Positions 1 through 12,100 of a DNA stretch of 64,000 nucleotides are shown here, piece by piece. Every line of letters begins with the position of its first letter. Position 1 is the first letter of the stretch. The notes below the pieces were generated by a model that was not told the origin of the DNA, did not search any database, and worked only from the letters and a program-made list of their open reading frames with translations. Both the position numbers and the translations under genes were made by a program. The stretch is from Tribonema minus (Eukaryota; Sar; Xanthophyceae; Tribonematales; Tribonemataceae), in the NCBI GenBank assembly GCA_017506865.1, contig JAFCMP010000511.1:372001-436000 (forward strand). Reading direction: 5' to 3'.

Positions 1-137
1 CCCGTTGTAAAAGGATTATGTTTTAAGCGATAATCAGCCAACAGCGGTGTTGCGCGTGCTCTGACCTCGCAGCCGCCGCCGCCGCCGACGCGGCGGCGCT
101 GGCGGCGGCGACGGCGGCAGCGGCGCGCGCGGCGGCC

Positions 138-3100
138 ATGGGCGCGGCCGGCGGCACCGGCGGCGGCGGCGGCGGCGGCGGCGGGCAGCGCGACTGGGAG
201 GCCAAGACGGAGCACTATATGACGGCGGGGGAGATAGACATGGAGGCGTCGGACTTCACGCTCGTGCAGGCGAAGACGTTTGAGCACTGCGGCAGCCGCG
301 TGACGGCGTTCTTCGTGCAGGTGTCGGGCGTGCGCAAGGGGGCGGAGGGGCTCAACCGCGGGGACATCTGGATCGTCGCCAAGACGCTTAAGGCGTTCAA
401 CAGGTGAGCGGGCGGCGCACCGCGGGGGGCGCCGGGGAGAGGGGAGGGGGGACGCGCCACCATAGAGATGCCGAGCATTGCTCACTGCCGAGGAGGACAC
501 CACCAGTGCCACGTTGCGCAGCTACATGCCTGTGTGCGGTCCGGATATTTTCTTCGCCCGCAGATTCTTAGTAGATTTCAGAGGCAGGTTCAGGGTCAGG
601 GTTTGAGTTAGAGCTCCGATGTGACCAGTAGACCCTCAGCATGGTTCTCGACTGGAAGGCACGTGGATTAGGGTTAGGGTTAGGCAGGACGCTTAGCGCT
701 CAGCGCGGCATTGCGGCGGCGAGCAGCAGTGCTCTGCAGCGCGCCCATCGACACCGCCGCAACGCAGCAGCAGCGTCGAGCGACATGTCTCCGACATCGA
801 CTGAAGGCACCTCGGGGAACCCGGTCGTCAGGTTATTGTCGTGCTGCATTGCTGCACAATCAGCGTGCTCGCAGTAAAGCACACACAAGGTGCTCGCCCG
901 CGGCACAGAGCGCCCGGCGCTGCAGCACATGCTCGCAACACGGAGACGTCATTCTTTTCCTTTTTCTGTGAAGCCCGACGCTCGGCGAAGTCAGCACCTC
1001 GCGCACCCCCCCAGCGCATCCCCAGCGCGCATATGCTCTGCCACCAGACCCTGATGACGCCCCCTCCCCCCCCCAATCCCCCAGGCTGCGCGTCGCCTGG
1101 GAGGAGGACTTCGGCGCCAACACGGTCCCCGTGGAGCCGCCGCCGGCGCGCTGGGACGGCTGCGCGCCGGACGGCTGGGACGCGCTGCGCCTTGCGGCGC
1201 TGCGCGCGCTGCTGGAGGAGGTCAAGCGCCGCGGCGCGCTGCGCGCCTCGCAGGACCTGCGCCACTTCCTGACTACGGACCGTGTCGCGCTCGCGGGCGG
1301 CATGATCAATGCCAAGACCATGAAGCCGTACCTCGACGCGTGGGTCAAGACGTCGAGCGAGCCCGCGTGGACGCAGTCGCTGCCGCCGCTGCCGTCGCTC
1401 GCGGACGCGGCCGACGGCGGCGGCGGCGGCGGCGCCAAGCTGCCCGCGCCGCGGCCCGTGCCAGGTGATAAATTGACCTCAACTTGCATTTTATGCATGA
1501 GTGCGACAGATACCCCCTTGCCCCCTTTCTTGCTCGCTCGGTTCCAGCAGCGGCTTATTGCTGCCGCCATGCTTCGCTGCGTTGCATGGCTCCATGCTGC
1601 GGTGGCGGCACCAAGCTGCCCGCGCCGCGGCCCGCGCCAGGTGACGCCACATTGAGTTCAACTTGAAGTCAACACATCATGCGTGTGACGTTGCGCCCCC
1701 CTCACCCCCTTCCTGTTGCCTTGCTCAGACTCGCGCACCCTCCATTGCCATACCACCTTCCGCTGATCACGTCCCGATCTTTGGCACCGTGAGACAGCGG
1801 CCTACTCCTTGGCACGCGCTCACCACGAGCGCCGGACAGCGCGGCAGTGCTCATGCCCAACACACCCTGTTCTGTGTGGCCTGACGCAGCGCTCACACCT
1901 GCCATTTACCCCCCCCCCCCCCCCGCTCCACCCAAGAAACAGAAACAGCCTGTTCTGTGGTGAATGCTTACTCAGGGGGCCGGATGGCGCAGCAGCGCTC
2001 AAGCTCAATACCCCCCTTTCTCTTTGTCGTAAAGCGCTCCACCACCAATCACTCCAGGCTGACCCTTCCCCCTTCCCCCGCCCTCCCTAAATTATCTGGC
2101 GTTGAACCCTCACCGGGAGGGCCGGACGGCGCAGCAGCGCTCAAGCCCAACACCCCTCTTTCTCTCTGCCCTAGCGCTGTCCACTACCAATCACTTCAGA
2201 CTGACCCCCCCCCCCCCTTCAAATCGGCCCGTTCTCCCCTCAGGGGGGCCAGACGGCGCAGCAGCGCTCAAGCCCAACATCCCGGGGCTGCGGCCGGGCG
2301 ACGAGGCGTTCGGGCTGCTGACGTCGCGGCGTCCGCGCACGCGTCGCAGCGACACGTTCGCGCAGATAGGCGCGCTGGCGGCGGTGACGCGACAGGAGGC
2401 GCGTCTGGAGGTCGGGCGCAAGGGCTGGAGCGAAGAGGGCATGAAGCTGCATCTGCTCACGCAGGTGCGCGATGATATGCTGTTGATTGTGGATGTCGAT
2501 TATGTGCTTGGTATGTGTTGTGGTTGTGTACGCTGGGTTCAACCTTGAGGTCGGCCGCAAGAGCTGGAGCGAGGAGGGCATGAAGCTGCACCTGCTCACG
2601 CAGGTGCGGTGCGCAAATACGTAACCCTAGCTCTAATCTAACCCTAACCCTAACCCTAACCTAATCCTACTGCTCGGTGTGCACATACGCAACCTAACCC
2701 TACCCCTAACCCTTAAGCCTCGTCCTGAGGATTTGTGTGTTGCTTGCTGGAACGCACTAGCCTACCTAATTGTATCATGCTTGAATCATGCGCAGGTGCC
2801 TGATGTCCAGTGGCGTACATCTGCACCTGCTCATGCTGCGCGTACGTGCGCAGGGATGTCGTCAACTAGTTGTTATTGAACACCCATGCCTCGAACGCTA
2901 ACAAGCTTGCACACAGAAGTCTTTTTGCCTACTGCGGATATGGTGGCACTGTTTGACTCGTGGCTAATCACTGCAGCAGCAGCGACCACGGTTATTGGTG
3001 GGAGGCACTTGCGGCTAACCATCCCTTGTCACCTAGAGCTCAACGATCTTTTGATTCCTTTCCATCATAATGTCTGGAAGACACCAAACTCTGACCAAAA

Positions 3101-6100
3101 CCCTATATCTAACCTAGGTCCAAGTTGTCGTGACCGAGACCAGCAATGAGAACAGTGGTGATTCATCATTGACAATGGCGTTTCATGAATATGGTTGTTC
3201 AGATCAGCAGGCAACGCTCATGTGTTATGTCCACCAGCCTCCATACATTTTTGCTTTGTGTGAATATCTTCATAGACGTATCCAAACACGGCTGCAGGCT
3301 ATGATGAGTGCAATGGGGGGTCTGTGTGCGGCAGGTGGAGGTAGTGGCTCAGACAGCAATATTACACAGGCTCATATTGGGTGAAGCCGCCCCGCAGCAT
3401 GGGGGGGGGGGGGGAGGGCTATGAGGCCGGGCGTAACAGCTGCATCGGGGGGGGCGCGCACCTGCGAGTGCGCATACATGAGCGCCGATGAGATGGTTTT
3501 GTACACTGCTGCGCGAGTTGCTGCGCAGGGGACGACGACCATGCCGTTGCGGCCGTGGCAGCTGCGTTGAGGGGGGGTACGCACCCGTACAGTGCGCATA
3601 CACGAGCGCTTTTGCTGCAATTTTGTGCTTTTTCGTGCACGTGCGCATACATGAGCGCTGGTGCTACAATTCTGTGCTTTTCGGTGCATGGCGCTGCGCA
3701 GGGGGGGACGACCCCGGGGGGCTGCGGCGCAGCCAGCGAGAAATGCGTGTACGCGCGCTACTACAACGTCGCCAGAACAGCTGCTTTCAGGGGGGTACAC
3801 ACCCGTGCATGCGCATACATGAATGCTGATGAAATGGTGATGATACGAAGGTGAATTTGTGCTTTGCTGCGCAGGGGGGGACGACCACGGGCCTGCGGCG
3901 GCGCAGCGAGAAATGTGTGTACGCGCGCTACTACGATGACGCCAGCGGCGGCGCCAAGGCGCTGCTGCAGCGCGGCTCGTACAACCAGATGAAGTTCGAG
4001 ACGCGCTTCAACCTGGAGAAGGTGAGCGCTGACGCGTGATGATGCGCGTGTAGATATGTATGCGTATAGGTAGGTATACGTAGCTCCAAAGGTGCTGCTG
4101 CAACGCGGCTCGTACAACCAGATGAAGTTCGAGACGCGCTTCAACCTGGAGAAGGTGAGCACTGATGCGCGATGATGCGCATGTAGGTATGTACGTTACC
4201 ATACCACTCATACCTACGCCCCCCCCCCACCCCCCCCATGAGCAGATCATGTACGGTCGCATGGAGTGGCTCTCGCGCTCGCGCGAGACGGAGATGAAGT
4301 ACGCGCTCTCTAGGTATGTACGTGACCATACCGCTCATACCTACCCCCCCCACCCCTCCCCCCCCCCCCCCCACCCCATGAGCAGATTATGTACGGGCGC
4401 ATGGAGTCGCTCTCGCGCGAGACAGAGATGAAGTACGCGCTGTCCTACACGCTCAAGAAGCGCGAGGATGCGGAGCGCGGCAGCAGCGGCAGCGGCGCCG
4501 CCGCCGATCGCAAGAGCAGCACCGGCGGCGGCTCGCGGCGCACCTCAGCCGCCGGCAAGCCGACGCAGCCCTTCCGCAGGCCATCGCCAGGAGTAAACAC
4601 GGCGACGGCGGCGGCGGCGGTGGCGGGAGGGGGGGTGGCGGGGGCGGCGGGAGGGGGGGCGGCGGCGGCGGCGGGCGGCGGCGGCGGCACCGGCGGCGCG
4701 CACGTCAAGAAGAACACCATGTTTGTGCTGGACGCGCTGGCGACGCGCCTGGAGAATATCACCAAGGTGAGCACTGCTGCTGGTGATGGTGCTGCTGGTG
4801 GTGGTGGTGCTGCTGCTGCTGCTGCCTCGGCGGCGGCTGACTGTGGTTGCGATGGTGGTGGTGCTCCTGCTGCTGCTGCTGCTGCTGCTCCTCGCGGTAG
4901 TGGTGCTGCTGGTGGTGTTGGTGGTGGTGGTGGTGGTGATGGTGCTGCTGCTGGTGTTGGTAGTGGTGGTGGTGGTGGTGCTGCTGCTGCTGCTGCTGCT
5001 GCCGCCGCCGCCGCGGCTGACTGTGGTTGCGGTAGCGACGCGCGCGGCGCGGCCCGCTGCCACTGCCATGGCGAGCGCTGTCACGGAATTGTGTGCGTGG
5101 GGGCGTATTCTCACAGAAGCGGAGGGTTTGGCGGGGAGCGCAGGGGTATGGAGTCTCCCGTCACTGGTGTCATATGCCGTTCTAATGCCGCCATTTAGAA
5201 CTAAGCTGATGCCCTTCTCAGCGACCCATGGCACTTCAGATACAACAGTGCCTTGTCGTACTACGATTCTGCTATTGCATCGGCGGGGCATGAGCATGCC
5301 GTTGACCGCTGCCGCCACAACCTTATCCCAGGATACTGGCAAAAGCCAGTTGATCGCTGCCAATTTCAGCAGCTTTCACCCCTCTTCCCCCGTGCCCTCC
5401 CCCGGTCGCCAACTGCACCGCATGCCGGGCCAATGGGATCGCGTCGGCAGGTCATGAGGCCGCTGTCGGGCGCGGCCACTACGTCCACATACTTATGTTG
5501 TACTTAAAGCAAACTATCACTACTATTTCTGGTCCTCTTAAGCCCCCCCCCCTACATTGCCACGCTGTCCGCCAAAAATGCCAGGCCAACGAGATCGCGT
5601 CTGCGGGGCGCGAGGCCGCCGTGGAGCGCTGCCACTACGTCTCGCGCATCCGCGGCCGCAGCACCATGCCGCTGCCGGCGCAGCTCGCGGCGCTGGAGGA
5701 GCTGGCGCAGGAGAAGCTGGAGCACTGGGTGGCGGTAGCGTGGCCCGCGATGGGAGCCGCGAACGTGTACAACCGCCTGCGCGAGATTGACAACTTCCTT
5801 GACAAGCGGCGCGTGCGCTGCGCGCAGGTGAGTGCGCGATGCATCGCCTGTTGAAGCAACGGCAGCAGTGCGTGTGCAGTTGTCCTACTAAACGTAATTC
5901 AGACGGCAGTGAGCTAGCTGGATTACCTTCTGTGTTGCCTCAGCACAGTTACAGCTGCGCGCAGGTGCGGTGACACACATTGGCACGCACAGGGCCTGTG
6001 CACACAAACCTCCATCTTCTTGCGATTTGCACTGCTGTTGAGCACTAGGCTGAGGCCCGCGTGCCCCCCCCCCCCCCCCCCCTTCAATGCTGTTCAGTTC

Positions 6101-9100
6101 GCACACTGCGCCCGCTCGCTTGCGCTACACCCTAACCCTAACCCTAACCCAGTCCCTGCTGCCAGCCATGCGCCAATCCCCCCCCCCCACCGCCCATCCC
6201 CTCAAAGGCACTCGCAACGCTCATCCGACGCGACCTCCCTGCGCCCCCTTGCACGCTCAGCATTGCCGTTATCGTGGCTGTAACATTGTTGTCACATCTG
6301 CTGCCGTTACGCCGGCCCCCATCGAGCCGCTCGTACCCGCGCTTTCCCTCGCCGCCGCCTGCCGCGCATTTACGTCTTGCACCTTCACCCCTGCGCCCCC
6401 TTGCGTGCTGAGCGCTGCCTCTCACATGCACGCAGCTCCTCCTGCAATCTCCGCGCGCCCTCCACTTGATGGAATAACTGCAGACACGGTTCACTTGCAG
6501 GAATCACTGCAGCGAGGGTTCACACCGCCAACGTTGCACACCGGATGCATGTGTGCACGCAGGTAGTGCATGTGCTGCTCATTGACATACCCCCCCCCCC
6601 TCTCCTCGCTTGCCCCTTGTGCTGCCTCTACCCTACCCCTACCCCTACCCTTATCTCTAGCCCTCAACCCTAATTTCAGACCTTAACCCTAAGTAACTCC
6701 AACCCTGCATGGCTGTGTGCTCGCAGGTGGTGCGCCTGATGCAGGAGGCGCGCGCCCCCGAGGAGAAGGTTCTCATCGCCGTCACCACGTGTGCGCGCCT
6801 CACGGACGCTGTGGAGGCAGAGGAGCAGGTAAGCCGCCATTTGCATATTGTCACAACCTTTCAGGGTTTGACGTGGGGGTTGAGGTAGGTTTCTAAGGTT
6901 AGGTTAGGGTTGGGGTAAGGGTTAGGTTAGGGTTGAGGAGGAGGTGCTCATCGCCGTCACCACGTGCGCGCGCCTCACAGATGCCGTCGGGGCGGAAGAG
7001 CAGGTAAGCCGACATTTGCATATTTTTACAACCTTTCGGGGTTTGTCTTGGGGTTGAGGGTAGGTTTGGGGTTAGGTCAGGGTTAGATGAAGGTTAGGTC
7101 TGGAGTAGGGTTAGGTTAGGGTTGAGGAGGAGGTGCTCATCGCCGTCACCACGTGCGCTCGCCTCACAGATGCCGTCGGGGCGGAAGAGCAGGTGAGCCC
7201 TCATGTGTGTGTCACCCCATTCGGGGGTAGGCGTAGGGTCAAGAGGTAAGTAGGGCAGGGCAGCTCCTGCTTCTGTGCACCATGTTATTGCATTTAAGGG
7301 CTGCTCCTGAGTCTTGCACTCCGCACCTAGACCATTGCTGCTGATTTCAACATTATTTGCGCACGCATCTGCTGCCGTGCCGCCGCCATCGCCGCTGCCG
7401 CCACCGCTGCCGCCACCGCTGCCGCCGCCGCCAGGGCCTGTGGGCGGCGCTCGAGCCGCAGCTGGACGCGCTCAACTTCAAGTATAAATTGAAGTCGATG
7501 CACTCAATGCCGCGTTGCTGCTGCCGCCGCCACTGCCGCCATCACCAGGGCCTGTGGGCAGCGCTGGAGCAGCAGCTGGACGCGCTCAACTTCGAATGCC
7601 AATTAAATAGGTCCACTTCAAATGTCACTTCCATTCTCCATTGAAATTGGTGCACTGAAACCGCCGCGCTGACCTCGACACTATCCATTTGCGCACGCGT
7701 CTGCTGCCAGGGCCTGTGGGCGGCGCTCGAGCCGCAGCTGGACGCGCTCAACTTCAAGTATTCATTGAAGTTGACACACAACAGTAGATTTGCCGCGCTG
7801 ACGTTTTGCGCTTGTCTGCCGCCGCTGCCGCCAGGGCCTATGGGCGGCGCTGGAGCCGCAGCTGGACGCGCTCAACTTCGAGCGCGCGCGCCTCTGCAAG
7901 TTTTCATTGCAGTTGACACACTGAAACCGCCGCGCTGACCTCGCCACCGTTTGTGCGCGCGTCTGCCGCCGCCGCCGCCAACGCCGCCGCTGTTGCCGCT
8001 GCCGCCGCCGCTGCCGCCGCCGCCGCCAGGGCCTGTGGGCTGCGCTGGAGCCGCAGCTGGACGCGCTCAAACTTGGAGTATGTGTGTATACATTGAAGTT
8101 GACCCACTCAACTGCCGCGCTGACGTTTGCGCACACATCTGCTGCTGCCGCCGCCATCGCCACTGCCGCCGCCGCCGCCAGGGCCTGTGGGCGGCGCTGG
8201 AGCCGCAGCTGGACGCGCTCAACTTCGAGTATACACTGTAGTTGATGCACCGGAACCGCCGCGCTGACCTCTATACTGTTTGCGCTTACGTCTGTCGCCG
8301 CCGCTGCCGCCGCCGCCGTGGCCATTGCCGCCAGGGCCTGTGGGCGCTGCTCGAGCCGCAGCTGGACGCGCTCAATTTTGAATGCCATTTGAATATGGTC
8401 ACTTCAAGTGTCACTTCAAATGTCCATTGAAGTTGATGCACTGAACCCGCCGCGCTGAACCTCGACATTGTCCATTTATGCATGCGTCTGCCGCCAGGGC
8501 CTGTGGGCGGCGCTGGAGCCGCAGCTGGACGCGCTCAACTTCGAGCGCGCGCGCCTGTGCGCGAGCGCGCTCGCGGCGGAGGCGCGCGCGGAGGAGGCGT
8601 CGCGCGGCTCGCGCAAGGCCGCACGCGAGGCTCACGCCGACGTGCAGCGTGCGCGCAAGGCGCTCGGCTTCATCTCCAAGGCCGTGGTCAAGATCCGCAA
8701 GGGCGGCATCAAGCCCGACAAGTTTGACCAGCTCGCGGAGCGCCTCGACGCGGCCGCGGACGCCGCGCACGAGGAGTACCGCGACGCCGTGCGCGACGCC
8801 AAGCCCGCGGGCGCGCATGCCGCGGACGCGCTGCGCCACATGGAGGCCGCCGAGCGCCATTACGAGGTGTGTTACTTCTGTGCTGGTTGAATTTGGAGTT
8901 GCATCAAAGTTGAAGTTACATCAAAGTTGAAGTTGTTGCTGCCGCGGACGCCGCGCACGAGGAGTACCGCGACGCCGTGCGCGACGCCAAGCCCGCGGGC
9001 GCGCACGCCGCCGACGCGCTGCGCCACATGGAGGCCGCCGAGCGGCATTATGAGGTGCGTTTGATCTTCATGAAAGTTATTGAAGTTACACTGAAGTTGA

Positions 9101-12100
9101 AGTTGCATGAAAGTTGAGGTTACATTGAAGTTGAAGTTGTGCGTGCGCGACGCCAAGCCCGCGGGCGCGCACGCCGCGGACGCGCTGCGCCATATGGAGG
9201 CTGCCGAGCGGCACTACGAGGTGTGTGTTTTCTTGTGTGATGGGTGAAATTGAAGGTACATTTGAAGTTGAAGTTACATCAAAGTTGAAGTTGTTGCTGC
9301 CGCGGAGGCCGTGCACGAGGAGTACCGCGACGCCGTGCGCGACGAGGTGTGATACTTCTGTGCTGGTTGAATATGGAGTTGCATCAAAGTTGAAGTTCTG
9401 CACGTGCGACGCCAAGCCCGCGGGCGCGCACGCCGCGGACGCGCTGCTCCACGTGGAGGCCGCCGAGCGCCACTACGAGGTACATTCAGTAGTATATAGA
9501 CTACTGTATAGTTGATGTAATGACAATTCAAGTTGAAGTTAAATGCCAAGCCCATGCCCCACGCCGTTCTTTGTGATAGTTGAAGTTGAAGTTGCATGGA
9601 GGGACGCGCGGACAGTGCCAGGCCCGCGGGCACGCTGCTCCACGTGGCAAAGCTCAAGCCGCCCCGAGCGGCACATTGCTCCATTCTCCTCCGCTGTCAC
9701 CGCGCCAGGGCCTGGACGAGCTTGGCACAGCGGTGTACGACTGCATCGAGGTGATCGTGGTCGACGAAGACCTTGGTGAAAGCCAACCTGATGTTATCCG
9801 GCAACTGAATGCATCACAACTTCAATCCCGCTCCCAAGGCGCCAGGACCTGAACGAGCTGGGCACCGCTGTCTACCACCGCATCAAGGCGGTCGAGGAGG
9901 ACGAAGACCTCAGTTGAAACATGTTGATCTCCCATATGCAAACTTCAAACCCCTCTGCGTGAAACATTATGTCAAGAGTAGCTCTCCTATCCCCTCTGTT
10001 GTCATTGCGTCAGGACCTGGACGAGCTCGGCACCGCGGTGTACGACCGCATCCAACCTTGGTGAAAACCAACTTGACCTTGTTTGGCAACTTGGCGTTAT
10101 CCGGCAAACTTTGATACACAGCAACTTCAGTTTTGATATACGGCAACCTTAATCCCTCTGCTCTCAACGCGCCAGGACCTGGACGAGCTCGGCACAGCGG
10201 TGTACGACCGCATCAAAGTCGTGGAAGAGGACGAAGACCTAGGGCTCGCCGCCGACGCCGCAGGCAGCGACGACCCCAAGGCGCGCACCAAGAAGCGCGA
10301 GCTCGCGCTCGTGCAGGAGGCGATCGAGGTCGCGCTGCAGATGGCCAACAACGCGTACGAGCTCGCGAGCCGCGCGTGCGACAACGCGCGCTTCGACATG
10401 CAGGCCGCGCTCGCGGAGGTCGCCAAGGTGCGCGTTTCGCGGCGCCTGTAACTTCAACTTCAACTTCAACTTTGCTGCCAAACCTAACCGCGCGAGCGTC
10501 TGTGGCACAAGTGGTAGAGCGCGCGGGCTGCCATGGAAACACAGCCAGTGTTGTAACTTCAAGTACAACTTCAATGTGCTGCCATCTGGCGGTGGCATGC
10601 CACGTGACAGCAGCTGCTGCGGAGAATCGACAAATACGCGCACGCCAGCCAATGACTCACAACACAAGTGACTCGTGATAGTAACGGTTTCAGGCCTGGT
10701 CACGACGCACAGCTCTTGTGAACAGCAGGCGGAGAAGACCATTAAGCGCGTGGAGCTCGAGGGAGCGGCACGCGCACAACAACTCATGACCCACCCATAC
10801 GACTCATGTCCCACTCATGACTCACAACAACTCGTGACTTTTGACCCGCACGCGCAATGAGTCATCACTCACTCATGACTCATCTCAAGACTCATGATGA
10901 CTCATGACTCTTGAGAATCGCAGGCGGAGAAGATCATCAAGCGCGTGGAGCTGGAGGAGCGGCGCGCGCGCAACGACTCATGACCCACCCGTACAAATCA
11001 TGACTCATTCATGATGCTCATCTTCTGTGAACTGCAGGCGGAGAAGATCATCAAGCACGTGGAGCTGAAGGAGCGGCGCGCGCGCAACGAGTGCGACGCC
11101 GTGCAGGGCTGCCCCCCGGACGAGGACCTGCCTGATGACTCATGACTCACTCATGACTCACTCACAACTCACAACAACTCATCTTGTGAATGGCAGGCGG
11201 AGAAGATCCTCAAGCGTGTGGAGGAGTGGCGCGCGCGCAACGACTCATGACCCACCGACACTACTCATGATCCACCCACATGACTCTTGACCCACTCACA
11301 TGACTCATGACCCACTCATGACTCATTCATGACTCACAACGACTCATCTTGTGAATGGCAGGCGGAGAAGATCATCAAGCGCGTGGAGCTCGAGGAGCGG
11401 CGCGCGCGCAACGAGTGCGACGCCGTGCAGGGCTGCCCCCCGGACGAGGACCTGCCCGACGACTGCCCCTTTGCCACGTGGTCTGCCGAGATGCGCGAAC
11501 TCATGGAGACAAACCTCGCCAAGTTCGTCAAGGACGGGCAGTACCGCGTCAATATCGACAACCGCACGTTCAAGGTGGGCACGATTATCACGGTGCTGCA
11601 CTATGAAGGGCATAAGTTAAAGTTGAAGTTAAAGTTGAATTCAAGTTGAAGTTGGAGTAGCGTTGGTGAAGAGCTCATGGAGACGAACCTCGCCAAGTTC
11701 GTCAAGGACGGGCAGTACCGCGTCAACATCGACAATCGCACGTTCAAGGTGCGACGCGCTACGCACGAAGTCCACGCAACTGCTAGTATCTGAATGTTCA
11801 GAAGTCAAAGTTGAAGTTGAGGTAGCGTTGGCAAACATGCACGTGAGCTCAAGGAGACGGACGTTGCCAAGTTCGTCAAGGACGGGCAGTACCGCGTCAA
11901 CATTGACAACCGCATGTTTCAGGTGAGAACGCGCCCCGCAAAACGGATGTTGAAGTTGTAAATGTACAATTGAAGTGGAAGTACCTATTGCGACGTGGTC
12001 CGCGGAAGCGGCTAATGGAGATATGCTGGGGTGGAAGCCGCTGCAGCGACAGCAGCCGCACATGTGAAGTGCGGCACTTAACCTTAAGTAGCCCTAACCC

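Noticed and set aside
4545-5363. 272-codon minus-strand frame rich in Ser/Thr and Arg
   Set aside because: It is the complement of the exon 5 and triplet-repeat region of the plus-strand gene; no splice or family support.
7433-8385. Regularly spaced repeats read as a CRISPR-like array
   Set aside because: The repeats are exon-edge copies with GCC tracts, in a nuclear intron, with irregular spacing and no cas genes.
8468-8930. Alternative plus-strand frame of 150 codons rich in Arg/Ser/Ala
   Set aside because: It is a shifted frame over exon 8 of the first gene; the chosen frame joins in phase at both ends and carries the helical pattern.
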